From NCBI GenBank assembly GCA_950022295.1, contig OX465596.1:215605501-215669500 (forward strand): a stretch of DNA of 64,000 bases. The letters run 5' to 3'. How positions within the stretch are numbered: the stretch's first letter is position 1; each line of letters opens with the position of its first letter. Shown here one piece after another: positions 11,860 through 22,572 of this stretch. The position numbers and the translations under genes were made by a program. The notes beneath the pieces are model-generated. The model was not told the DNA's origin and did no database searches. It was given only the letters and a program-made list of their open reading frames with translations. This DNA comes from Bromus sterilis (Eukaryota > Streptophyta > Magnoliopsida > Poales > Poaceae).

Positions 11860-12525
11860 TGTCCGGGGGATTACTCACAGCTAAGACCCGGAAAGAAGAT
11901 AGCACTCAAAAGGAAGACTCAACCAGAAGACATGTCCTCGAGACTAGAGTTGGCTGACATGAGTCATCTCCATAAGTCGGCTGACATGAGTCACCTCCAT
12001 AAGTCGGTTGACATGAGTGACCTCCATGAGTCGGCTGACATGAGACTCTCCTCTACAGGAGTCGGCCAAACAGGGGACTCTCCGCTAAAGGTGTTGTCTA
12101 GACAGGGGACTCTCCTCTACAGGACTCGGCCAGACAGGGGACTCTCCTCTATAGGACTCGGACAGACAGAGGACTCTCCTCTACAGGAGTCAGCCATACA
12201 GGAGACTCTCCTCAACAGGAGTCGGCCAGACAGGAGACTCTCCTCTATAGGAGTCCACTTAACTTGAAGATTACAAGACTTAGAGTATGACTCAGATTGA
12301 TATCCGACTTGTAATACAAGATGAGACTAGTTTGTATCGGAATAGGACTCTACATGTAAGTTTCCCCTTCCACCTATATAAGGAGGGGTACGACGCCCAT
12401 AGAGGCCAAGTTCTCCAGATACGAAAGTAGGCTTCCACCAAAGTAGGATTTCTAGGCTTCGGCCAAAGTAGGCTTCCGCCAAAGTAGGCTTTCGCCAGAG
12501 TAGGCTTTCGCCAGAGTAGGCTTCC
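11860..12525 (+). repeat. 5' LTR of the non-autonomous element, left part
   Basis: Contains, in order: ~27-bp units with TGACATGAGTCA (from 11949), 32-bp units of the type GACTCTCCTCTACAGGAGTC (12044-12260), a TATA box TATATAA (12375-12381), and the start of a 16-bp repeat array (from about 12431) into which the chromovirus inserted at 12526. The rest of this LTR is 26608-26908. Confidence 0.85.
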
Positions 12526-15437
12526 TGTCAGAACCCTCTGTTAGGTAATGTGCTGGGATCAAAGTCCTCTTGCATCATGTTAAAAATTTCAAAAGAAATC
12601 ATTGAAATCAAATTCAAAAGAAAAATGGGAGAAGGAACCCCCCCAGATGAATTAATTCAAAAGGCCAGATAAAAATCTTTTCCAAAAATTCATGTTAGAT
12701 TTTTGAAAAGTCTTATAAATGAGTGTGATCACATATCAAGTGATGTGGGACCCACCCCATGCTCATGGATTTTTCAAATATTCAAACAGTGCCTTGGAAT
12801 TAATCGAAAACCCCTATTTGAGTTAAGATTCAAATTATTTGAATTTTAAAAAATGTTCAAAATTTATAAGTGGCTAGTATATTATTTGGTAAGGCCATAT
12901 AAAAATTATGAGCATTTAATAAATTGGTTTGCTATTTTATTTAGAAAAACCAAAACAAAGACAGAAAAGAAATTAGAAAAACAGAAAGTAGCCCACTTAC
13001 CTTGGGCCCCAGGCCCAACTTACCTGTACCGCAGCCCAAGCCTGCTAGCCCCTTGTCGTCTTCCCCCGACGCGGCAAGCAGCTCGCTAGAGCGCATGCCC
13101 GCGTCGGCGGCAGCTGCCTACCTGCCTGGCCCGTCCCTGGCCTTCTACGTGTGCCACGGAGACTCCCGTTTCCGTCTCGTCCACTTCCCCCTCTCCAGAG
13201 CAAGCTCCTCCCTCTCTCTCGCCGGAATCGGAGACGCCCGAAGCTTGCGCCAGGACGCGCCGCCGCACCCGCGTGGTCACCGGCCTCATCGAGCTGCCAC
13301 AAGATGTCTAGGACGCGCGCCGTGCTCGTCTTCGTCGCCGTGCAGAAGTAATTGGGCTCGGAGCCACTGTAGCCGCCGCAATCGTCGTCGCCATCTCGTC
13401 GGAGCCGCCGCGCGCCATCATCGATTCCATCGCCACCGGCGCCCCTCTGCCCTCCCCGACCTCGTCGTCGCACTCAGGGTGAGCAACAACCCTTTTCCCC
13501 TCAACTAGCTAGCCCCCTCTCGCCCCCTAGCTTGATCCACCATGGGAGCCGGGCAAGGTTGCCTCCGCGGTTGACCATACGCTCGCTCCCATGCGCCTTC
13601 GTCCTCACCATCGTGTCCGTAGTACTCCCAGAGCCCCTAGAAGACGAGCAAGCTACTCCACGCGTTGAACCGTGCACCCTAGCGCCACTCGTGTCGTTGC
13701 CATGCCTCGGACCGCCGCCGTTCAGGTCGCCGCCATCACGTCGGGCCTTCCTGTGGTCACCCGACTCGCCTAGGTGAAGCGCACGTTCGAGGGCTACCTT
13801 CTGGTGGTCTCGGCGTGCGATTTGGTGGCTGGGAGCACCCTCCCCGTGTGCGCCGCCGTGGCCAGGCCACCGGCGTCAAGCCGCCGGTGGGTTAACCCTT
13901 AACCCGGCACTAATCCACCCCCCTGGGTCACTTACAGGTGGGGCCCCCATCCCTTAACCCCTCTGTTATTTTTAAAAAAGAGAGGGATTAACCCCACTGT
14001 GGCTGACCACTGGACCCCACACGTCAGCCCCCCCCCTAACGTCACCCTTGCACAGTGCTGACGCAGTAATGAATTTCCAGTATAAAAAGAATTCAAGAAA
14101 TTACAAAAATTCCAGAAAAGGGCTGAAACTTTGGAAATTCATAGAAAATTCATATTAACTCCAAATTGGACAAATAATATATGAAAAATGATCAGGAGAA
14201 AATAAGCTATCCAAATATCCAACTTTCAACCATGTTTGAGTTTAATTTAAATTGGGACCAGTAGCATTTGTCATTTGATTTAATTGGAATTTATTCAAAT
14301 TAAATTCAAATACTTTTGCAACTTGAACCATGGCAACATACTACATTTCAATCACACATCAGAGGCATATCATACACATTTCAAAATGGGTTAACTTGAT
14401 CAAACAATGTCATATGTAACTTGGCTAAAATGAATTCAAATTGGAGTTTGAATTTGCAACTCAATTTGCAATATACTCCATTTAAATGGAATTGCTTCAC
14501 ACATCAGAGCATATACATCAAGTTTCAACCTTCAATCATGTGATTGTGCATTGTATTTACTTTGCTACCTTGTTTGTTTTTTGTCAAGTAGAGGTGGAAC
14601 CGGAGCAGGAGGCTGCCCCCTTCGTTGAAGACCCCGAACCCGAACCTCGTCAGCAAGGCAAGCAAACCCCCATTGATCATGTCGATAAAATCCCACTTCC
14701 CTCTCATGTCTCGCTTATGCATTGTATTGGATGATTACCATGCTACGTTTCTACCGCATAGATGAACCCATTCCTTTGCATGACCTATCATTTGTCATAG
14801 TAGTAGGCAAACCACAATCCTAGCAACTGTAGGAGTTGATTGATATCATGTGGCCCCTGCAATTGTTACTGCTTATTGCATGCTTAGAATGATACCATGT
14901 TGATACTGTTATGTGAGTCGGGATGGTAGTGATCATGTTGATGTTGGTGGAAAGGTGTTGGTGAATCTACCCTAATACAAGGTGAACGATGAGAGGCTGT
15001 GTAGGAGTACACGGTGGGTTGTCTCGTTGAACATCGCCCTAAGGACGAGTTTTTGTGTGGTGATCCAAGATGAAGAGCACAACCACACATTGGGCTCACT
15101 GACCCCTCTCAACCTATTAACTCATCCCTTTCGATGTCCAGATGTCGCAATAGTTCGGAGTTCTGGTAGGTTTCTGGCCTGGCTGCTAAGTGAGAGAACG
15201 GCTCATCCGAGACCGGCTTATGCACCACGCACACATCACTTGGGTCCACTTCGGTAAACCGGCCGGGTTCACGATAGTGGTAGCCAACCCAGGTAGGCGG
15301 CTTTCTCGGACTAGATAGGCTATGAGGTAACAGTTGTGGTGAACATCCTCGCCGACACTTCTTGAACGGTGTCGAGTACAAGGCGGTAACAGATGATCAT
15401 GTGTGTGTAGCGGTACACCCCTGCAGGGTTAACAAAA

Positions 15438-15464
15438 CTATTCGAATAGCCGCGTCCGCGGTTA
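15438..15464 (+). promoter_or_regulatory. Conserved LTR motif CTATTCGAATAGCCGCGTCC, copy 1
   Basis: The palindrome CTATTCGAATAG is followed by a CCGCGTCCGCGG palindrome. It lies about 470 bases upstream of the TATA-like box in U3. The same motif is in the paired LTR (25461), the minus fragment (4511-4536) and, diverged, in the unrelated solo LTR (56683). Confidence 0.6.
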
Positions 15465-15908
15465 AGGACTGCTTGGAAAGCTTAGCTTGATTATTAGACA
15501 ACTTGAACTGGATACTTCTAAATCACACCAAGATAAGTGTGAGTGCTATGGCGTTCTTTCTCGTGGGGAAGTCGAGGAAGGCACCATAGTGGTGTAATTG
15601 GTTTGAGAAAGTAGTGGACTCGTGTACGCTTCTTACCTCAAGTCTGGTACTCGTAGTTCAGGATTAGCCAAGTCAAAGCTGGCACTTCTCTAAGTGAAAC
15701 CCCACCTACCTTTACCTTGATACATGTGCATGAGTAGTATAGTCCTATGCAAGTCTTGCTGAGTACGACTTTGTACTCACGTTTGCTTATTCTATGTTTT
15801 AGATGAACCCACTGACCCCGAAGGTGGCTTCTTCATCGAGCTCGACGACTGAAGATCAAGCTAGTCTAGTCCCAGTCAGACGACTGGTTCCCTCGTGGAG
15901 GGCTTGTG

Positions 15909-16039
15909 TTTAAATAAGGCTTCTTAAGCCATTTGTTAAACTTGTCTGTACTCAGACATACTTTTCTTCTGCTTGTTGTTGTAATGTTGGATCACATACT
16001 TTTGATCTCTGTGTGCACTCTGTAAGAGTTATCAATAAA
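15909..16039 (+). promoter_or_regulatory. LTR TATA-like box and poly(A) signal
   Basis: TTTAAATAA at 15909-15917 and AATAAA at 16034-16039 are about 120 bases apart. Both are kept in the 3' LTR (25933-25941 and 26058-26063). This spacing suits a short R region between transcription start and polyadenylation. Confidence 0.5.
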
Positions 16040-16584
16040 ATGTATACTTTGTAGAGAATTGCAATGATACCTGCTTTTCATACAAGGCATGTGTGCTGCG
16101 TGTATGTTTATAACATTCATGTCTTTGTATGGGTTTTCGAGACCTTAGTTGTGATCTGGTTGGCGGTCTTTCATACACCAAGTGGCCCTTAGATGTGCGC
16201 AACTTGGGGCATCGCGATGCGATTGCTCGAGACTCCGTCTCGTGCACAGTTTGTGGTATTATTGAGCCCGCCCTAGACCCCGACTAAGTGATCGGGCTGG
16301 AGTGAGTCTATGTAAGAGTTATGAGATAGTCGATAGTATGGTTGAGGCGACTTGTCTGTGAATATGGGAGTTCATCACCCATATCATTAGACTTGTGTTC
16401 GGACGATGAGGACCCATCTCAGTTGATCATCCGGTCTGGATGGGATGCCCCTCGCGTATGATGCTTTCCGAGAATGTTCTGTTCTTGGCCTTGTCTGCTT
16501 AGACAAGTGGGTACGGTTCTCGGATCTCAATATGACTATTTCGTAGCGGGACTTGAATACGCTAACCCCGGGTCCCGACAGACT

Positions 16585-16596
16585 TGGTATCAGAGC
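16585..16596 (+). promoter_or_regulatory. Primer-binding site, initiator tRNA-Met
   Basis: TGGTATCAGAGC four bases after the 5' LTR end, the usual plant retrotransposon site for minus-strand priming by tRNA-iMet. Confidence 0.92.
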
Positions 16597-17000
16597 AGAA
16601 CTGACTGTAGGACTAGCAGCCTTGGCCGAAGTCGAGTCTAGCCTTCTATAGTTATATAGTTACTCTGGGTATATAAGGGAACAACGTAAGGCTTCTTTTT
16701 TCTTCTTACCCCCTTAGTTCTGAGTTCTGAGTCACCCTCATCTTGTTCTACGGGAAGATAGGACTAGGCTCTCCTCTGTGTGATTAGAACATCTCGTTGT
16801 TTGCTTCCTTATAGCCGTAGGATGGTTGTGTTCGTTTCGTTAGAGTTGTTGTGCTTCCTGATTTCTTACATCGTATGTAAGTGTTGTTTCTACATTGCAA
16901 GAAAAGACATTTCTTACAATTACAGCCGTTATGCCGACCGAGTCATTCCAGGTTTATATCATAATCTGATGCATTTGTAAACTCCTTCTTTCTGTTTCAG
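16597..17000 (+). other. Chromovirus leader, possibly containing an intron
   Basis: Non-coding. It ends in the strong acceptor-like TTCTTTCTGTTTCAG exactly before the ATG at 17001. Donor-like GTAAGG (16687) and GTAAGT (16877) lie within it. A leader intron is possible but unproven. Confidence 0.4.
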
Positions 17001-17780
17001 ATGGCAGATCTTCCCCCTCGGCAGATTGTTCGTTTGACCAGGTGCCTCGGTGTAGGTGGACATCCCGCCACGTTGATCGAGATGATGTCCTATGTGGGGT
17101 ATCGATGGTATCCTGAGTACACCGTTGAGGAGCAGTTCCTTGACTTCAACCAGACCCAGTTCCACTGCATTGTCAGGATCTACCCGCACCCCAATGGAGT
17201 CACTCAGCCTATCCACTTTGGACATGGCATTGGCATGACTGAGAACATGGCTATGCAGGATGCTGCATACTCATGTATTACACTTCTGAGAGAGGAGCAC
17301 ACTATGCTGAGAGAGACCTCGTTCCTCTATATCCCTGCTGCACTTCCAGGAGGAGAGGGATATTACACCGGACTCTACTCAGATCACTCTGTAGAAGATC
17401 CAGTACTTCAGATGACTGCTAGGTTTGCTAGTGATCGAGATCGTGATGCACGCGCTCTCCGTTTCGAGCTTCACGCCACTCGTGTTCGTCTGTATCGAGC
17501 ACTGACACTCTTGGCACCCTTCGTGAGTGTTGGATCAGTCGAGTATGATGCTATCTACCCTGTGAGGACTCAGATGCCTTCTCGAGTTGCTTGGCCCGAG
17601 ATTGGAGGCATTTTTCCACCCCGTGGTCCTTTGCTTCCAACCTACGCTGGACCTAGGCCCCATCCTTGCCCAAATGGATATCAGGGTCCACAGGCCTCCG
17701 TGTTTTCCGATGGTCACCTTCAGCTACCGGGATACGCGGGTAACTTTTATGAGGACTACTATGGAGATGGAGATGAGTGA
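17001..17780 (+). CDS. Extra ORF upstream of gag, possible dsRNA-binding-like fold
   Basis: An intact 259-codon frame between primer-binding site and gag, not a standard chromovirus gene. I do not recognise the family. Residues 22-96 follow the spacing of a double-stranded-RNA-binding domain: a P..L.E helix, PEY at 38-40, a strand ending F..IVRIY (54-61), then G.G (76-78) and A...AA near 84-89 before a hydrophobic helix. The lysines that normally contact RNA at the second helix are absent (ENMAMQ instead). Residues 140-170 are Arg-rich and helical; the C-terminus is Pro/Gly-rich and ends acidic (YGDGDE). The minus chromovirus keeps the same C-terminus at 58572-58792. A predicted intron (17777-18110) would fuse it to gag. 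Function unknown; the RNA-binding idea is inference. Confidence 0.75.
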   Translation: MADLPPRQIVRLTRCLGVGGHPATLIEMMSYVGYRWYPEYTVEEQFLDFNQTQFHCIVRIYPHPNGVTQPIHFGHGIGMTENMAMQDAAYSCITLLREEHTMLRETSFLYIPAALPGGEGYYTGLYSDHSVEDPVLQMTARFASDRDRDARALRFELHATRVRLYRALTLLAPFVSVGSVEYDAIYPVRTQMPSRVAWPEIGGIFPPRGPLLPTYAGPRPHPCPNGYQGPQASVFSDGHLQLPGYAGNFYEDYYGDGDE

Positions 17781-18110
17781 GACCGCCTGTGGTCTTACTT
17801 AGTGAGGATGTAGTAGAATCTTAGTATATTGCACGCAAGGTGTCTAAGTTCCAGAGGCTTAGATAAATAATGTATAGGAAGTTAGAGTGCCTTTGAAGGA
17901 TGTATCATCTTCATCACGTTTGTATTAGCTTGGTGCTTGTACTAAAACGATGTATGGTTTGTATGACAGCTTGTGAATATATGGCTTGTATGCTTTTATC
18001 ACCATGTTGTCAAGATGATTACTTCCTTTGCTCTGTAATCCTTCCAGTACTTCAATACCTTGTTTGGACTCTTCCGATCAACTCTGTTTGACTTTGGTTT
18101 TCACCTTCAG
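17777..18110 (+). other. Predicted intron joining the extra ORF to gag in frame
   Basis: Donor GA|GTGAGA overlaps the stop codon of the extra ORF. Acceptor TTTTCACCTTCAG ends one base before the gag ATG. Removing 334 nt restores GAG (Glu) and then ATG in the gag frame. The minus copy keeps both sites (58571 and 58234, 338 nt). Unspliced RNA would give the extra ORF alone; spliced RNA a fusion to gag-pol. Confidence 0.55.
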
Positions 18111-18111
18111 G

Positions 18112-21100
18112 ATGTCTCAAGGAACCCGTGGCCAGCTTGGTCGTGCCCAGGGTCGTGGGAATGAACAGGAGGAAGGCAACCTTCCACCCCCACCCACGAT
18201 TGCTCAGGTTCTGATGGATGTTGAGAGGAACCGCCGAGACTCTCACCATCTGCTGGAAGTCATTGCCCGCAACACCACTCAGCAGCGCAACGAGTTGGTG
18301 TCTTTGAATGACTTCATCCGGCTTCATCCCCTGGTTTTCAGTTACTCCACCGAGCCCCTTGACGCCGATGACTGGCTTCACAGCATCGAGAGGAAGCTCC
18401 AAGCAGGCCACGTTGCAGATGGCGACAAGGTCAGCTATGCCACCTATCACCTCGAATGTGCATCTAGCTCTTGGTGGGAGAACTTCCTGAACATGCGTCC
18501 CGTTGGACCGACCACATCTTGGGATGAATTATGCACTTCCTTCCGCGAGCACCACATTCCAAAGGGTCTTATGGACTGCAAGCGTGAGGAGTTCTGCAAC
18601 CTCACCCAAGGCAGAAGGACTGTTGACGATTTTAGTCGTGAATTCAACTGACTGGCTCGCTATGCTACTGAAGAAGTCTCCACCGACGCAAAGAAGAAAG
18701 AGAGGTTCCGTCGTGGACTCAATTCTGGACTCCGTCGTGAGCTCAACCTACATGACTTTGCCACCTTCCAGGTCCTTGTCAACAAGGCCATCAAGGCAGA
18801 GGACATGAACACCCCCAACGACTTCCGCAAACACCCTAGGGACGATGGATCATCCAATTCAGGCTCTCAGAAGCGCAAGATCTGGATCCCCAACAGTATG
18901 TCCCGCCAGAACAACCCACCGAGGCCATCCTATGTGGCGCTTCGTCCACCAACTCAGTTCCACCCAGCTCCACCAAACAACCCAGCTCCATGCACTGTCT
19001 TTGGAGCCTGTTACAAGTGTGGTCAGGCAGGCCACTACTCTCGTGAGTGTCCCCAGAACCAGCTCCAGAATCAGAATGCTCCACCCCGTGCCGGAGGCAA
19101 CAACAATGGTCGTGGCAAGCCCCCCCAGAAGGTCTACACCACCAAACCCGCTCCTCCCGCCACTCGTGGACGTGTGAACCAGATTGCCGCCGAAGAGACT
19201 AACGACACCACTGACGTCATTCTTGGTACGCCCCCAGTCAATTATGTTCCTACTTCCGTTCTTTTCGACCCAGGAGCATCACATTCATTCATGTCGGAAA
19301 GTTATGCACTTCGTCATGAGTTATCTTTTGTTGAACTGTCCACCCCAATGATTATTCAAACTCCAGGGTCAAGATGGCAAACTAAAATTGCAATTGAGGG
19401 TTTAGTATTCCTTGCTTCACTCATAGCCCTCAAGTCTTCAGACATTGATGTCATCCTTGGAATGGATTGGCTATAAAGACAGAATGCCTACCTTGATTGC
19501 AAAGGCAAATCAGTGAAACTAACCCACCCTTCAGGCAAGACAGTCAACTATACCTCACCCAGAACAAGAACCCAAGTGCATTCTTTGAATGTACTTCCCC
19601 TTCCCGAACTTGAAGATGTTCCGGTGGTTCGTGACTTCCCGGATGTCTATCCTGAAGAGCTGCCGGGCATGCCACCCGACAGATGTGTAGAGTTTATAGT
19701 GGATCTTGTGCCGGGAACCGCACCAATTTCTAGACGCCCATACAAAATTGTCCCACGTGAGTTAGCTGAGCTTAAAACCCAACTGGAAGCTTTGTTGGAA
19801 AAAGGCTTCATCCGCCCTAGCTCATTGCCATGGGGTTGCCCCGTTCTGTTCGTAACAAAGAAAGATGGAACAGAAAGGATGTGCGTAGACTATCGACCGC
19901 TAAATTTAGTGACGATAAAGAACAAGTACCCACTGCCCAGGATCAATGATCTTTATGATCAACTTGCAGGATCCTCTGTCTTCTCCAAGATGGATTTGAG
20001 ATTAGGTTATCATCAAATCAAAATCCGAAATGAGGACATTCCCAAAACGGCTTTTACTACTCGTTATGGTCTTTACGAGTACACCGTCATGTCCTTTGGT
20101 TTAACCAATGCCCCCGCCACTTTCTCACGCATGATGAATTCGATCTTCATGGAGTACTTAGATAAATTTGTTGTGGTTTATCTCGATGACATTCTCATCT
20201 ACTCGAAGAACGAAGAAGAACATGCCGAACACCTAAGGCTGGTATTGATGAAACTTAGAGAGCATCGCCTGTATGCTAAATTCTCCAAGTGTGAATTTTG
20301 GCTACCAGAAGTGACCTACTTAGGCCACGTGATTTCTGCAAAAGGCATTGCTGTGAATCCCGAGAGAGTTCAGGCCGTCCTTGACTGGACTCCGCCTGAA
20401 TCGGTTAAGCAAGTTAGGAGTTTTCTTGGCCTAGCCAGCTATTGCCGCCGCTTCGTCGAGAACTTTTCTAAAGTTTCAAAGCCTCTAACTGAACTCCTCA
20501 AGAAAGATAAGAAATTCCTATGGACTCCCAAGTGTGAGGAAAGCTTTCAAGAGCTAAAAACAAGATTGACTTCTACACCTGTACTTGCACCTCCAGACAC
20601 CAAAAAGGATTTCGAGATCTATTGTGACGCATCACGGCAAGGGTTAGGATGCATACTTCTGCAAGATCGACATGTGGTAGCTTATGCTTCACGCCAGTTG
20701 CGGCCACATGAAGAGAACTATCCTACCCATGACCTTGAACTCGCTGCCGTAGTTCATGCCCTAACAACTTGGCGACATTACCTCCTTGGTAATCGTTGTG
20801 AGATCTATTCCGACCACCAAAGCCTCAAATACATTTTCACCCAGCCAGATCTTAATCTCAGGAAAAGACGCTGGATTGAGTTGATAAAAGATTACGACGT
20901 AGGAATTTCTTACACCCTAGGTAAAGCCAATGTCATGGCTGATGCACTAAGTCATAAGTCGTATTGTAACAACCTCATGTTACAACAGTATCAACCACTT
21001 CTTCATGAGGAATTTCGCAAGCTCAATCTTTAGATTGTTCCTCATGGCTATCTTTCTACCTTGGTGGCGAAACCAACTCTTGAGGATAAAATCATAGTTG

Positions 21101-22572
21101 CCCAAAGGCGTGCACGACGTGTTCGCCGGATCAAGGAGAACATTGCTAGCGGAGTTGCTAAATGTTTCTCCACAGATAGCAAGGGAACGGTATTATTTTG
21201 AAATCGTTTGGTAGTACCTAAGAATAGGGAACTAAGGCAACTCATCCTCAAGTAAGCCCATGACACACCCCTCTCGATTCATCCCGGTAGCACAAAAATG
21301 TACCGAGATCTACGCCAGAGATTTTGTTGGACCAGGATGAAGAGAGACATTGCTCAATTTGTTGCCGAATGTGATGTTTGTCATCGCATTAAGGCAGAAC
21401 ATCAAAGACCTGCTGGTACACTTCAACCTTTGCCTATTCCAGAGTGGAAATGGGACAAAGTCGGTATGGACTTTATCACCGGATTTCCAAAAACCCAGAA
21501 AGGAAACAATGCCATCTTCGTTGTCATAGATAGGCTTTCCAAAGTTGCTCACTTCCTTCCAGTTCGCGAGTCTATAACTGCTAGCCAGTTGGCGGACTTG
21601 TACGTCTCTAGAATTGTATCCCTTCACGGTGTTCCTTTGGAAATCAATTCTGATCGTGGTAGCGTTTTCACCTCTAGATTCTGGGGAAGCTTTCAGAATG
21701 CTATGGGAACTCATCTCTCCTTTAGTACAACTTTCCATCCTCAGTCTAGCGGTCAAGTCGAAAGGGTTAACCAAATTCTTGAAGAAATGCTCAGAGCTTG
21801 TGTTATCTCATTCGGAAAGAATTGGAAGAAGTCTCTACCATTCGCCGAATTTTCTTATAACAATAGCTTCCAATCTAGTCTGAACATGGCTCCTTTTGAA
21901 CTCCTTTATGGACGACGATGTCGAACACCTTTAAACTGGTCAGAAACCGGTGAAAGAAAATTCTTTGGACCGGACATGATCAAGGAAGCAGAAGAGCAAG
22001 TTCGCATTGTTCGTGATCAATTGAAAGAAGCCCAGTCTCGTCAGAAAAGATACTATGATCGTCATCATAGGCAAGAAAGCTACAATCTGGATGAGAAGGC
22101 TTACCTTCGGGTTACTCCTCTGAAGGGAACCCAACGTTTCGGTATCAAAGGCAAGTTGGCCCCACGTTACATCGGACCTTTCCGCATTCTAGCTAAACGT
22201 GGAGAAGTTGCCTACCAACTTGAACTACCCCCGCACCTTTCCCGAGTACATGATGTATTCCATGTGTCGCAACTCAGGCGTTGCTTCAAGGACCCCATCC
22301 GCGAAGTCGACCATGAAACGCTTGATCTCCAATATGACCTTTCTTATCGAGAATACCCCGTTCGTATTCTTGATTACGCAGAGCATGTCACTCGTCATCA
22401 AAAGATTATGTTTCTGAAAGTGCAATGGTCACACCACTCTGAGAAAGAAGCCACGTGGGAAAGAGAAGACCGTCTCAGTGCCGAGTACCCCTCCTTCCTC
22501 CCGCAGACTTCTGAATCTCGGGACGAGATTATTTTGAGTGGGGGCGAGTTGTCAGAACCCTCTGTTAGGTAA
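18112..22572 (+). pseudogene. Chromovirus gag-pol, single frame with five stops
   Basis: One continuous frame of about 1486 codons. Gag has a zinc knuckle C-X2-C-X4-H-X4-C at 19009-19050. The protease motif reads Asp-Pro-Gly-Ala (19267-19278) where Asp-Ser/Thr-Gly is expected. Reverse transcriptase has YLDD at 20179-20190; RNase H follows to about 20990. Integrase has the H/C zinc region (about 21262-21400) and D, D35E residues at 21469, 21652 and 21760, then a GPF motif (22168-22180) and a chromodomain (about 22330-22500). Stops: TGA 18649, TAA 19474, TAG 21031, TGA 21199, TAA 21253. The terminal TAA (22570-22572) lies 23 bases inside the 3' LTR. All stops are single-base changes, so the copy probably died after insertion. 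Confidence 0.93.
22534..22549 (+). promoter_or_regulatory. Polypurine tract of the chromovirus
   Basis: TTGAGTGGGGGCGAGT directly precedes the 3' LTR start TGTCAG at 22550. It primes plus-strand DNA synthesis. It is also coding, because gag-pol reads through it into the LTR. Confidence 0.75.

Larger units (their letters stand above)
12526..16580 (+). repeat. Chromovirus 5' LTR
   Basis: 4055 bp. First ~500 bases AT-rich, then a GC-rich block (about 13000-13900) with frames that are not genes, then AT-rich again. CTATTCGAATAGCCGCGTCC starts at 15438. A TATA-like TTTAAATAA is at 15909-15917 and an AATAAA signal at 16034-16039, which would place U3 at 12526 to about 15940, a short R, and U5 to 16580. 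The U3/R/U5 limits are inferred. Confidence 0.92.

Noticed and set aside
13002..13508. 168-codon GC-rich frame (and the equivalents at 23078-23533) in the chromovirus LTRs
   Set aside because: Low-complexity Ser/Arg/Pro translation, open in several frames, and not kept in frame in the third LTR copy; a composition effect.
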